From contig JAHHQU010000023.1 in the NCBI GenBank assembly GCA_020026225.1, positions 1-35,552 on the forward strand: 35,552 bases of DNA, in the 5' to 3' direction. Below are positions 16,503-24,700 of the stretch, in pieces. The translations under genes were made by a program, and so were the position numbers. The notes below the pieces were generated by a model. The model was given only the letters and a program-made list of their open reading frames with translations, did no database searches and was not told the DNA's origin. How positions within the stretch are numbered: the stretch's first letter is position 1; the number at the start of each line of letters is the position of its first letter. The stretch is from Phocaeicola sp. Its GTDB lineage: Bacteria > Bacteroidota > Bacteroidia > Bacteroidales > Bacteroidaceae.

Positions 16503-17114
16503 TTACATATCCAAAATACCTTTCCCTTGGCGGATGATTTCAAAATCATCTTCGCAGCAGTTCACGATGGTTGAGGGTTCAATGCCTCCGATACCTCCAT
16601 CGATGATACAGTCGACTTCCTTTCCGAATTTTTCCTCAATCAGTTCAGGGTCTGTTACATATTCAATATCCTCATTTTCATCCAAGGGAAGAGTCGTGGT
16701 TAGAATCGGAGCTTCCAGTAACCGGCACAACTCGTTTACAATCTTGTTGTCTGGTACACGCACTCCCACTTCTTTGCGGTTGCGGAAGATTTTCGGCAAT
16801 CGGCTGTCGGCTTTTAAAATGAACGTAAAAGGTCCGGGCAAATTCCTTTTCATCAGCTTGAAGATAGGATTGCTCATGCGTGTATATTCGCTGATGGTAC
16901 TTATGTTGTCACAGATGATGGATAAGTCGTGTTTGCGGGGATCTAATCCTTTTAGCTTGCAGATTCGTTCGATGGGGCGTTCTTTCAGTGCATGACATCC
17001 TATCGCATACATGGTATCGGTAGGATAGATGATGATTCCGCCATCATTCAAGAGGTCGATTATTTCTTGAAGCACAGCTTGGCTGTTGTTTTTTTCGTAT
17101 AGTTTGATAAGCAT
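16503..17114 (-). CDS. Sua5/YciO/YrdC-family protein (L-threonylcarbamoyladenylate synthase type)
   Basis: A 203-residue cytoplasmic protein of the Sua5/YciO/YrdC fold. Proven family members make threonylcarbamoyl-AMP from threonine, bicarbonate and ATP for the t6A modification of tRNA. Seen here are GGIIIYPTDTMYAIGCHA, the nucleotide-binding segment CKLKGLDPRKHDLSIIC, LPGPFTFILKA, GVRVPDN and PSTIVNC. The KGLDPRKHDLS spacing is closer to YciO than to TsaC, and YciO's own role is less certain, so tRNA function is likely but not proven. It lacks the C-terminal Sua5 domain. It follows the helicase gene by 60 bp but has a -7 element of its own. Confidence 0.88.
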   Translation of the reverse strand: MLIKLYEKNNSQAVLQEIIDLLNDGGIIIYPTDTMYAIGCHALKERPIERICKLKGLDPRKHDLSIICDNISTISEYTRMSNPIFKLMKRNLPGPFTFILKADSRLPKIFRNRKEVGVRVPDNKIVNELCRLLEAPILTTTLPLDENEDIEYVTDPELIEEKFGKEVDCIIDGGIGGIEPSTIVNCCEDDFEIIRQGKGILDM

Positions 17115-17159
17115 GGTAATAAGATGGAATTAAATGTTCCTTTTGAATAGGAGAATATC

Positions 17160-17167
17160 CAAAAATA
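17160..17167 (-). promoter_or_regulatory. Candidate -7 element of the YciO-type gene
   Basis: On the minus strand TATTTTTG fits TAnnTTTG, about 45 nt before the start codon. In AT-rich DNA this can arise by chance. Confidence 0.35.
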
Positions 17168-17174
17168 CAAAAAA

Positions 17175-19193
17175 TTATAATTGCTTTTTCTTTTTCTTCA
17201 GTTCTTTTGCTAATCGGTATTGAATGAGTGCTTCGTTTTTTTTCCCGAAAGCTTCCAAGGCTTCTCCGAAAAATTCATGAGCTCCCGGATGTTCTGGCTT
17301 TAAAGTCGTTGCACGGTCCAAGTCATGCAGTGCACCTTCAATATCTTTATTGAACAAGCGTAGTTTGCCACGATTGTATACGGCCTTGAATTCTTTAGGA
17401 CGTATCTTAACCGCCTGGTTAAGGCACTCTTCAGCTTTAGGAATGTCTCCATTGTCATAATAGGTCACTCCTTTGCGTACCCATGCATCTACATAATCAG
17501 GGTATAGCTCCAAGGCCTTGTCATAATTGGCGATGGCAGCACGTACATCATGGGCTTCGATAATGCATTCATTTCCTAAGAGGTAGTATTCATGGGCATA
17601 CTTCTTCAGATTCTCTTGTTGGGTGCGCAATTGTTCTTTCAGCCGGTTGTTTTCTTCTTTCAACCGGTTGATGATGCCTAACTTTCTACTGATGAATCGC
17701 CGGATTAATGGCTTTTCGATGTCGTACCGGTTGTGTATCGCCTTGAAGAATTGTCCAAGGAACTCCGTGAAGTCTCCTTTGTCGAATGCCTTGACAGCCG
17801 CAATGTATTGCAGGTCCGCTTGAGCCTGCTTGATGGCACGGTCCACAGCTTGCTGGTTGTTGAACTGTCTGGAGAAAGTGACAATTTCAGGGCGGACAAA
17901 GATGTCAGACGGATTGATTTGACGTTTTAAGGTGATTCCCTCCAGGGAAGTGCAGCGGCTCAATGCCACATACGCTTGGCCACCGGCAAAGATACCTCCT
18001 GTAAAATCGATGCAGACCTTGCTGAAAGTCAACCCTTGGCTTTTGTGTATGGTGATTGCCCATGCCAGTCGGACAGGGTATTGCGTAAAGGTACCCAACT
18101 CTTCTTCCTCTATTTTCTTTTCAGTCTCATTATACGAATAGCGGATATTTCTCCAGGTCTCCTGTTCCACATTGTATTCCAGTCCGTCTTCTGTGCAGAT
18201 TGACAAGGAACCATCCTCACAAAATCCGGTGACGGTTCCGATGGTTCCGTTAACCCAGCGTTTCTCTAAGTCGTTTTTGATGAAAATAATTTGGGCTCCT
18301 GTTTTTAAAATCAGTTCAGGAAGGGTAGGGAGGCTGTTTTCAGGAAACTCGCCTTTCACGATACCTTTCAATGTGACAGGTGCTTGAGGCAACTCAGCTA
18401 ATTTCTTTTCATTGATGTAGTCTACCGTGTCACGGCGTGTGGCAATGGTAACATACATTTCTTGTTTGTCATCTTCCGTTGTTTTTTCCTGCTGGGGTGG
18501 AACGTAGCGGGTATTGAGCAATTGCAGGTCGCTGGCTCCGGCGGTATTGGTTCGGATACGGTCCAGTATGCTGATGAAGGCTTGGTCCGTTTGTCGGTAT
18601 ACCTTCTTCAGTTCGATGGCTACCAGTTCCATTTGTTGGAAAACCCGAGCCGAGAAGAAATAAGGATTCGGGTAAAATCGGTTGATGATTTCTCTCTCAT
18701 CTGTTTTCACTACAGGTTCCAACTGAAAAACGTCTCCTACCAGCAAGAGCTGTTTACCTCCAAAAGGTTCCCGGGTATTTCCAGAATACATCCGTAACAC
18801 TTTATCTATAAAGTCAATGATGTCCGCACGAACCATGGAAATTTCGTCGATGATGACCAGTTCAATCTTTTTCAGCAGTTTCTGGTGCTCGCTGTTGTAT
18901 TTCAAGAAGTCACGTAACCGTCGGCCGATAAACTGAGGGTCATCCGGTAAAAGCGGATGAAAAGGAAGCTTGAAGAAGCTATGTAAGGTACTGCCTCCCG
19001 CATTGATGGCTGCAATGCCTGTAGGAGCCAAGACGACATACTTCTTCTTGGTATGTTGGCACACGTATTTGAGGAAAGTGGATTTACCGGTTCCCGCTTT
19101 CCCTGTAAGAAATACTGAATTATGGGTGTACTGAATCAATCTCAGTGCATTTTGAAACTCAGGATTATTGGTGTCGATGGGTGATGTTGCCAT
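17175..19193 (-). CDS. Pif1-like superfamily 1 helicase with C-terminal TPR domain
   Basis: A 672-residue cytoplasmic ATPase. The N-terminal part is a Pif1/RecD-like 5'-3' DNA helicase: Walker A GKAGTGKST (31-39), the APTGIAAINAGGSTLHSFF motif Ia block (56-74), Walker B IIDEISM (114-120), the motif III stretch LLLVGDVFQLEPV, and near the C-terminal helicase end WAITIHKSQGLTFSKVCID with AYVALSRCTSLEG. A short charged coiled coil follows (about 500-531), then four TPR units (about 532-665; ELYPDYVDAWVRKGVTYYDN, IRPKEFKAVYNRGKL) and a Lys-rich tail. The TPRs suggest docking to a partner protein. Known Pif1 enzymes unwind DNA, including G-quadruplexes; whether this one does is inference. Promoter at 19211-19218. 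Confidence 0.9.
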   Translation of the reverse strand: MATSPIDTNNPEFQNALRLIQYTHNSVFLTGKAGTGKSTFLKYVCQHTKKKYVVLAPTGIAAINAGGSTLHSFFKLPFHPLLPDDPQFIGRRLRDFLKYNSEHQKLLKKIELVIIDEISMVRADIIDFIDKVLRMYSGNTREPFGGKQLLLVGDVFQLEPVVKTDEREIINRFYPNPYFFSARVFQQMELVAIELKKVYRQTDQAFISILDRIRTNTAGASDLQLLNTRYVPPQQEKTTEDDKQEMYVTIATRRDTVDYINEKKLAELPQAPVTLKGIVKGEFPENSLPTLPELILKTGAQIIFIKNDLEKRWVNGTIGTVTGFCEDGSLSICTEDGLEYNVEQETWRNIRYSYNETEKKIEEEELGTFTQYPVRLAWAITIHKSQGLTFSKVCIDFTGGIFAGGQAYVALSRCTSLEGITLKRQINPSDIFVRPEIVTFSRQFNNQQAVDRAIKQAQADLQYIAAVKAFDKGDFTEFLGQFFKAIHNRYDIEKPLIRRFISRKLGIINRLKEENNRLKEQLRTQQENLKKYAHEYYLLGNECIIEAHDVRAAIANYDKALELYPDYVDAWVRKGVTYYDNGDIPKAEECLNQAVKIRPKEFKAVYNRGKLRLFNKDIEGALHDLDRATTLKPEHPGAHEFFGEALEAFGKKNEALIQYRLAKELKKKKKQL

Positions 19194-19210
19194 TTGCGTA
19201 GGTTTTATCG

Positions 19211-19218
19211 CAAAGATA
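19211..19218 (-). promoter_or_regulatory. Promoter -7 element of the helicase gene
   Basis: On the minus strand TATCTTTG matches TAnnTTTG exactly, leaving a leader of about 12 nt before the start at 19193. Confidence 0.55.
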
Positions 19219-19526
19219 CGATAAAGAAACGAAAGGAAATGCCGAAAATTGGATGTTTTGAAATCGATGATAAAGGAAGTCAGTCTCGTATGAAGAACGA
19301 GCTCTGCAAAAAACGTTCAGGAACGATACGAAATTCTATAAAAAAGTTAAAATTAGTTTTGCTTTATCTATTATTTATCGTAATAATAAAACACGTTACT
19401 ATTGTAAATAATGAATAACAAAATATTCTAAGTGATTGATAAAAAAGAGAAAAAGATCAAAAAGTCACATAAATATTCGGCCTTGTGTTAAATATCGAGT
19501 GGGTAGTGAAAAAAGTTGGGGGTAGC

Positions 19527-19558
19527 ATTGACTTTATATAGATTTTTGTATAATTTTG
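19527..19558 (+). promoter_or_regulatory. Promoter of the second susC
   Basis: ATTG (19527-19530), a 20-nt gap and TAATTTTG (19551-19558): the -7 is exact, the -33 differs at one base, the spacing is ideal. Start site near 19565, leader about 275 nt. Confidence 0.65.
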
Positions 19559-19586
19559 AGAAAGATAACTGAAAACACTGAGACTG

Positions 19587-19796
19587 CCTTTTTTACTTCT
19601 TTTTTATAAAAAAAGGATGAATAATAGACTCATATATTGACCCAAATACTTGAAAGCTGTAAATTATCAGGAAAAGATAATTTATAAAGACCTAATTAAA
19701 CTGTACTTATGAAAATTAGAGAACCTTAAGAGTTTTCCACAAATCGGAAGGATTTGTGGATTTCGTATATAAAACAAAACTTGCTGATAGGCAAGT
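19587..19796 (+). promoter_or_regulatory. Hairpin-rich 5' leader of the second susC
   Basis: Four stem-loops in a row: CCTTTTTT with AAAAAAAGG (19587-19616), AAATTATC with GATAATTT (19661-19683), TCCACAAATC with GATTTGTGGA around GGAAG (19736-19760), and ACTTGC with GCAAGT (19779-19796). The third is a perfect 10-bp stem. Together they suggest post-transcriptional control of the SusCD operon. Confidence 0.5.
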
Positions 19797-19839
19797 CTCC
19801 TTTTAATCTTTCATCTATATTTTTAAAACCTTTTAATCT

Positions 19840-22800
19840 ATGCGAGGAAATAGTTATTTCTCAGAAAAGACACTTTCACGTATAAAGATGACTGCACTCT
19901 GTCTTACAGCCACTATGGCTAGTGCGAATGCAGTAAATACGTATGACGCGTCACCGACTTCATCAGCTGTCACTGAAAGTAAAGCAATTCAAAAAGTATT
20001 GGAGCACTCCCTCAAAGGAGTGGTCGTAGACCAGAATGGAATACCTGTCATCGGAGCCAATGTTTTGGTGAAAGGTACTACGGTTGGTTCTATCACGGAT
20101 ATGGACGGTAATTTTGTTCTTGAAAATGTGAGTGAATCATCTGTCTTGTTAATCTCTTATATTGGTTATGTGACGAAAGAAGTGAAAGTAGGTGACCAGA
20201 CCATGTTGAAGATTGTGCTTCAGGAAGACCAGCAGACCTTGAATGAGGTAGTGGTAGTAGGTTATGGTACCATGAAGAAAAGTGATATTACGGGTGCCAT
20301 TTCTTCAGTCAGTCAAGAAAAGTTGACCGCACAGCCTGTCGCAAATGTATCTTCTGCTTTGCAGGGATTGGCTACCGGTGTATCGGTTACATCCAATTCT
20401 GGTTCTCCTGGTTCTTCTTCAACCATTCGTATTCGTGGTGTAGGTACCGTGAACGATGCGGAACCTCTTTATGTAGTAGATGGAATGCCGGTAACGGATA
20501 TAGGTTATTTGAGTTCATCGGACATTCAATCAATGGAAATCTTGAAAGATGCTTCTGCTTCTGCTATTTACGGTTCTCGTGGTGCGAACGGTGTCATCTT
20601 GATTACTACCAAGAAAGGTGTTGTAGGTAAACCTGTCGTCACTTTTGACGCTTATTGGGGTTCCAGCAAGTTGCTGAACAACTTGGATTTGATGTCCGGT
20701 CCTGAATGGTATGACTTGCAGACTGAAGTCAATAAGGTCAGAGCAAAAGAAAATGTGGGCGAATTGGATTTGAGTTTGGTCGATAGAAATACCTCAACCG
20801 ACTGGTTGGATGAAGTGTCACGCAGTGCCTTTATGCACAATTACAGTATCGGTATCAGTGCAGGTAAAGCCGATGATTATAAATTTAATTTAGGTATCAA
20901 CTACTTGAATCAGGAAGGTACCATTAAAAAGACGAAGTATGAACGAATCAATATTCGTCAGAGTTCGGAAAAGACAGTAATCAAGAATCGTTTGCTTGTT
21001 GGTACCAATCTGTCTATTTCAAAATCAAACAGCTCTGGTATCAGTGAATTTAATAATTCAGGTAATTATGATGCCGATTATGGTGTAATCAGTAATGCTA
21101 TCCGTGTAGAACCGGTTATTCCTGCTGTTAAGCCGGATGGTAGTTACGGTTCTTCTCCTTATATCGATTATTATAACCCGTTGGCAGATATCAATTATAA
21201 CGACCAGAGAGGAAAGCGTTTGGCTGTGATTGGTAATGTCTATGGTGAATTGGATATTGTGAAAGGCTTGAAGTTCAAGAGTAGTTTCGGAGCGGAAATT
21301 CGTCGTGATGAAGACAAATACTTCACACCGGTCTATTTTGTTTCTAACAGCCAGAACAACAAGACGAGCAGTTTGTCAAAGAATTTGACAAATGGTAACT
21401 ATTATACCTTTGAAAATACCTTGAACTATTCAGCTACTTTTGCTGAAAAGCACAACTTGAATGTCTTGGTGGGTTATACGAATGAGTGGGGTAAGACAGA
21501 ATCGTATGGATTGGGTGCTCAAGACCTTATCGGAGAATCGGGCAACCTGCATTATATCAATGCTACTCTTAACCAGACAAAGACTACCGGAAGCAACAGT
21601 GCTACTGATTACGGATTGATTTCATACCTTGGTCGTTTGCATTATGATTATGACAATAAGTACTTATTGACCGTTACTTTCCGTCGAGATGGTTCTTCTA
21701 AATTCTCAAAGAAAAATCGTTGGGGTAACTTCCCGTCATTCGCTTTGGGATGGAGAATCGACAATGAAAAGTTCTTCAAGAAATTGCATGCCGATTGGAT
21801 TTCTTCTTTGAAGCTTCGTGTAGGTTGGGGACAGATCGGTAACCAGAATATCGGAAGTTACCTTGACCGGAGTTTGTTGTCCTTGTTTAAGCAATATGGT
21901 GCTTTGTTCGGTGCACAGGCAAACGAAACATTGTATCAAGGTATTGCGGTGGCACGATTGGGTAACCCGAATATCAAATGGGAAACTACCGAATCTACCA
22001 ACGTAGGTATTGATGCTACCTTCTTCAACAACCGATTGATGTTTAGTTTCGAGTATTATAACAAGTCCACCAAAGATATGTTGCTGGCAGCTCCAATGCC
22101 TAAATATATGGGTTATGTCAATAATACCTTTACTAATATCGGTGCCGCCAATAACCGTGGTATTGAGTTGAATATGGAATGGAGAGATAAGGTGAAGGAC
22201 TTTGAATACAATATCGGCTTCAACTTGTCTACTATCCGTAACCGTATGACCAAGTTGAACGGTGGTACTCCTATTCCGTCAGGCGAACTTCGTTCTCAGT
22301 ATTGTACTTATACCAATGAAGGTATGCCAATCGGAGCCTTCTATGGATATGTTACAGACGGTTTGATCCAGACACCGGAACAGTTGGCTTCTGTCAAGAA
22401 GGATGGTCATTCTCCAAATGCAGAATTGGGTGATGTCTTCTTTGTGGATACAGATGGAAACGGCGAACTCAATGAAAAGGATAAACGCATGATCGGTAAT
22501 CCTATCCCAGACGTTATCTATGGTTTCAATATCGGAATGGCATGGAAGGGATTCGATTTGAACATGCAGTTCGGTGGTACTATCGGTAATGATATTTTCA
22601 ATGCCATGAGAATGTATACTTACAGTTTGACTGACATTACCAATAAAGATAGAGCTTTGTTGAACTACTGGACTCCAGAAAATACGAATACGAATATTCC
22701 TCGTCTGGCAGCAGCTGATTACAACAATAACAACCGACTTTCAGACCGTTATGTAGAAAACGGATCTTACCTTCGTTTGAGAAACATCCAGTTGGGTTAT

Positions 22801-23001
22801 ACATTGCCGGCTGCATGGGTTCAGAAAGCGATGCTCCAGAAAGTACGCATTTATATTAGTGGACAGAACTTATTTACAATTACAGGTTATAGCGGTATTG
22901 ACCCAGAAGTCGGACAAGCTTCTTCATTGTCAAGAGGTGTAGACTTTGGTATCTATCCTCAATCAAGAACAATAACCGGTGGTATTAACATTACTTTTTA
23001 A
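19840..23001 (+). CDS. SusC-like TonB-dependent outer-membrane transporter (pair 2)
   Basis: A 1053-residue SusC/RagA-family receptor. The signal region lies at about 11-32 (a basic stretch, then MTALCLTATMASANA). A carboxypeptidase-regulatory-like domain spans about 58-128 (LKGVVVDQNGIPVIGANVLV, TDMDGNF), the TonB-box region NEVVVVGYGT about 135-144, and the plug about 150-260 (IRIRGVGTVNDAEPLYVVDG, ASAIYGSRGANGVILITTKK). The barrel ends GGINITF with terminal Phe. No STN domain, so no direct anti-sigma signalling is expected. It is clearly a different paralogue from pair 1, both in plug and barrel. The SusD partner follows after 13 bp. No glycoside hydrolase is adjacent, so the ligand is unknown; it might be a glycan, glycopeptide or other nutrient. 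Confidence 0.95.
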   Translation: MRGNSYFSEKTLSRIKMTALCLTATMASANAVNTYDASPTSSAVTESKAIQKVLEHSLKGVVVDQNGIPVIGANVLVKGTTVGSITDMDGNFVLENVSESSVLLISYIGYVTKEVKVGDQTMLKIVLQEDQQTLNEVVVVGYGTMKKSDITGAISSVSQEKLTAQPVANVSSALQGLATGVSVTSNSGSPGSSSTIRIRGVGTVNDAEPLYVVDGMPVTDIGYLSSSDIQSMEILKDASASAIYGSRGANGVILITTKKGVVGKPVVTFDAYWGSSKLLNNLDLMSGPEWYDLQTEVNKVRAKENVGELDLSLVDRNTSTDWLDEVSRSAFMHNYSIGISAGKADDYKFNLGINYLNQEGTIKKTKYERINIRQSSEKTVIKNRLLVGTNLSISKSNSSGISEFNNSGNYDADYGVISNAIRVEPVIPAVKPDGSYGSSPYIDYYNPLADINYNDQRGKRLAVIGNVYGELDIVKGLKFKSSFGAEIRRDEDKYFTPVYFVSNSQNNKTSSLSKNLTNGNYYTFENTLNYSATFAEKHNLNVLVGYTNEWGKTESYGLGAQDLIGESGNLHYINATLNQTKTTGSNSATDYGLISYLGRLHYDYDNKYLLTVTFRRDGSSKFSKKNRWGNFPSFALGWRIDNEKFFKKLHADWISSLKLRVGWGQIGNQNIGSYLDRSLLSLFKQYGALFGAQANETLYQGIAVARLGNPNIKWETTESTNVGIDATFFNNRLMFSFEYYNKSTKDMLLAAPMPKYMGYVNNTFTNIGAANNRGIELNMEWRDKVKDFEYNIGFNLSTIRNRMTKLNGGTPIPSGELRSQYCTYTNEGMPIGAFYGYVTDGLIQTPEQLASVKKDGHSPNAELGDVFFVDTDGNGELNEKDKRMIGNPIPDVIYGFNIGMAWKGFDLNMQFGGTIGNDIFNAMRMYTYSLTDITNKDRALLNYWTPENTNTNIPRLAAADYNNNNRLSDRYVENGSYLRLRNIQLGYTLPAAWVQKAMLQKVRIYISGQNLFTITGYSGIDPEVGQASSLSRGVDFGIYPQSRTITGGINITF

Positions 23002-23014
23002 ATAGAACAGTACG

Positions 23015-24502
23015 ATGATTAATTATAAATTTATAGCAGGTATGGCAATGGCTGCATGTGTGGCATTCAGCAGTTGCGTTGATTTGGATAAGGAGCCTTT
23101 GGGAAGTGTCAGTGCTGGAGAAGTGCAGAACGAAAAGCAGGCATTTCTACGTTTGGTCGCTGTCTATTCCGATATGAAGGACTTCCGTTATACATGGTCT
23201 AATGTGGCTTTCGGCGATGTGTTGTCTGACGATGCTACATATAGCGGTTCTGATCACGATGCTTCTACCTTCATTCTGATGGAAAAATATCAGTATCCGG
23301 CTGATCATAACGAAATTCTCAACAAGTATTCACAGACATATCAGTGTATCAATAAAGCGAATCTGTTTGTCCGTGATTTGGAGCAGACCAGCGATGACTT
23401 GTTCTCGGAATACAATCGGAAACAGATGATTGGAGAAGCCAAGTTTATTCGTGCTTACTCTTATTTTGAGTTGGTCAAGACTTTCGGTGGCGTTCCATTG
23501 TATACCAATGTACTTGAATTGGACCACAAGAGATTGGGAAGAGCAACCGCTGAAGAAGTTTATGCTGCTATCGAACAAGACTTGCAGGATGCTGTAGATG
23601 TGTTGCCGTCGAAAGGTGAAATCAAGGATTACATGAAGAAATATGCGGGAAGAATTACCAAAGGTGCAGCTTTGGCTATGCAGACCCGTGTGTATCTGTA
23701 TGAAAAGAAGTATGATAAGGTCAAAGAAGCAGCAAAGAAATTGTATGCATTGAATGAATACAGCTTGGTAGAGGATTACCAGAAACAGTTCTTGCTGTCG
23801 GGTGAACATGGTTCTGAATCCATTTTGGAAGTGAACATGTATAATTCACCTACTTTGGGTGCTTGGAATGTCAACAATGGTAACCGTCATGTATTGATGT
23901 GCATGCCGCGTAACTTGACCATTGGTTTTGGTGTTGCACAGCCTTCTAAGTCCTTGGCTGAGGCTTATGATAAAGCGGGTGATGAAATCCGTAAGCATGC
24001 TACTCTTTTGAGCAGCGAGGAAGCCATTGCAATCGAAAAGGAAGCTTATGGAGATGACATCGTACAGAAATATCCGCTGACCAATGATCGAACAGGATTC
24101 TATAACCGTAAATTATACCTGAAACCGGGTGAAAGAGAAGAAAACTATGGCAATAACCAGCCGTTGAACCATAAATTGATTCGCTTGGCCGAGGTTTATT
24201 TGAATTATGCCGAAGCTTGTGCTAAGACAGGCGATGAGGCTGAAGCAAAGGTGTATTTGAATAAGATTAGAAAACGTGCTCATTTGAATGACATTACTTC
24301 ATCAGGAGAACAATTGTTTGAAGACCTTATGAATGAGCGTCATTTGGAGTTCGGTATGGAAGGTTTCCGTTTCTTCGATGTCGTTCGTGTAGGATGGGGT
24401 CCGAAAGTATTTAAAGGATTTGAACCGGGTGATGAAGTCTTGCCTATTCCACAGATTGAAATAGACGTCAGCAAAGGTGAAATGATTCAGAATAAATACT
24501 AA
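23015..24502 (+). CDS. SusD-like surface ligand-binding lipoprotein (pair 2)
   Basis: A 495-residue RagB/SusD-family lipoprotein. The signal peptide runs to AFSSC with Cys21 as lipidation site, followed by VDLDKEPLGSVS, where acidic residues fit surface export. Family marks are EAKFIRAYSYFELVKTFGGV (TPR region), LAEVYLNYAEACAKTGDEAE, LNKIRKRAHLND, LMNERHLEFGMEGFRFFDVV and the closing PIPQIEIDVSKGEMIQN. It lies 13 bp after its susC and ends the operon, with a strong terminator 28 nt downstream. The ligand cannot be read from the sequence. Confidence 0.95.
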   Translation: MINYKFIAGMAMAACVAFSSCVDLDKEPLGSVSAGEVQNEKQAFLRLVAVYSDMKDFRYTWSNVAFGDVLSDDATYSGSDHDASTFILMEKYQYPADHNEILNKYSQTYQCINKANLFVRDLEQTSDDLFSEYNRKQMIGEAKFIRAYSYFELVKTFGGVPLYTNVLELDHKRLGRATAEEVYAAIEQDLQDAVDVLPSKGEIKDYMKKYAGRITKGAALAMQTRVYLYEKKYDKVKEAAKKLYALNEYSLVEDYQKQFLLSGEHGSESILEVNMYNSPTLGAWNVNNGNRHVLMCMPRNLTIGFGVAQPSKSLAEAYDKAGDEIRKHATLLSSEEAIAIEKEAYGDDIVQKYPLTNDRTGFYNRKLYLKPGEREENYGNNQPLNHKLIRLAEVYLNYAEACAKTGDEAEAKVYLNKIRKRAHLNDITSSGEQLFEDLMNERHLEFGMEGFRFFDVVRVGWGPKVFKGFEPGDEVLPIPQIEIDVSKGEMIQNKY

Positions 24503-24529
24503 GGATATTTCATAGTTAATTGAAAAGGT

Positions 24530-24567
24530 TCGGCTCGTCGTGTATGCGGCGGGCCGATTTTTTTTTT
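24530..24567 (+). terminator. Terminator of the second SusCD operon
   Basis: TCGGCTCGTCG pairs along 11 positions (with G-T wobbles) with CGGCGGGCCGA around TGTATG, followed by about ten T. Confidence 0.88.
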
Positions 24568-24607
24568 GTGCTTGTCATTGGCTCCGGGTTTCTTGAAGCC
24601 AAGATGT

Positions 24608-24645
24608 GAAAAAGGCTGGACTCCTCTTGAAGAGGAACCCAGCCT
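24608..24645 (-). terminator. Terminator of the mutA-mutB operon
   Basis: AGGCTGG (24613-24619) pairs with CCAGCCT (24639-24645), with an inner TCCTCTT/AAGAGGA helix. The minus strand reads into TTTTT at 24609-24613. Confidence 0.85.
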
Positions 24646-24700
24646 GATGGTTTGTTCCGAGAAAGCTTGAACGGACGTCAATCGGAAAATACGAGTGGTA

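Larger units (their letters stand above)
19194..19839. other. Divergent intergenic region between helicase and second susC
   Basis: About 645 bp, AT-rich. It contains the helicase promoter (19211-19218), the susC promoter (19527-19558) and a leader with four successive stem-loops (19587-19796). A plus-strand frame at 19194-19418 (74 codons) begins against the helicase start and has no recognisable features or promoter, so I do not call it. Confidence 0.7.

Noticed and set aside
19194..19418. 74-codon plus-strand frame next to the helicase start
   Set aside because: It overlaps the helicase promoter, has no -7 element of its own, and looks like translated AT-rich spacer. The hydrophobic tail comes from TTA/ATT-rich DNA.
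24499..24681. 60-codon minus-strand frame between susD and mutB
   Set aside because: It runs through two terminator hairpins, so it is not a gene.
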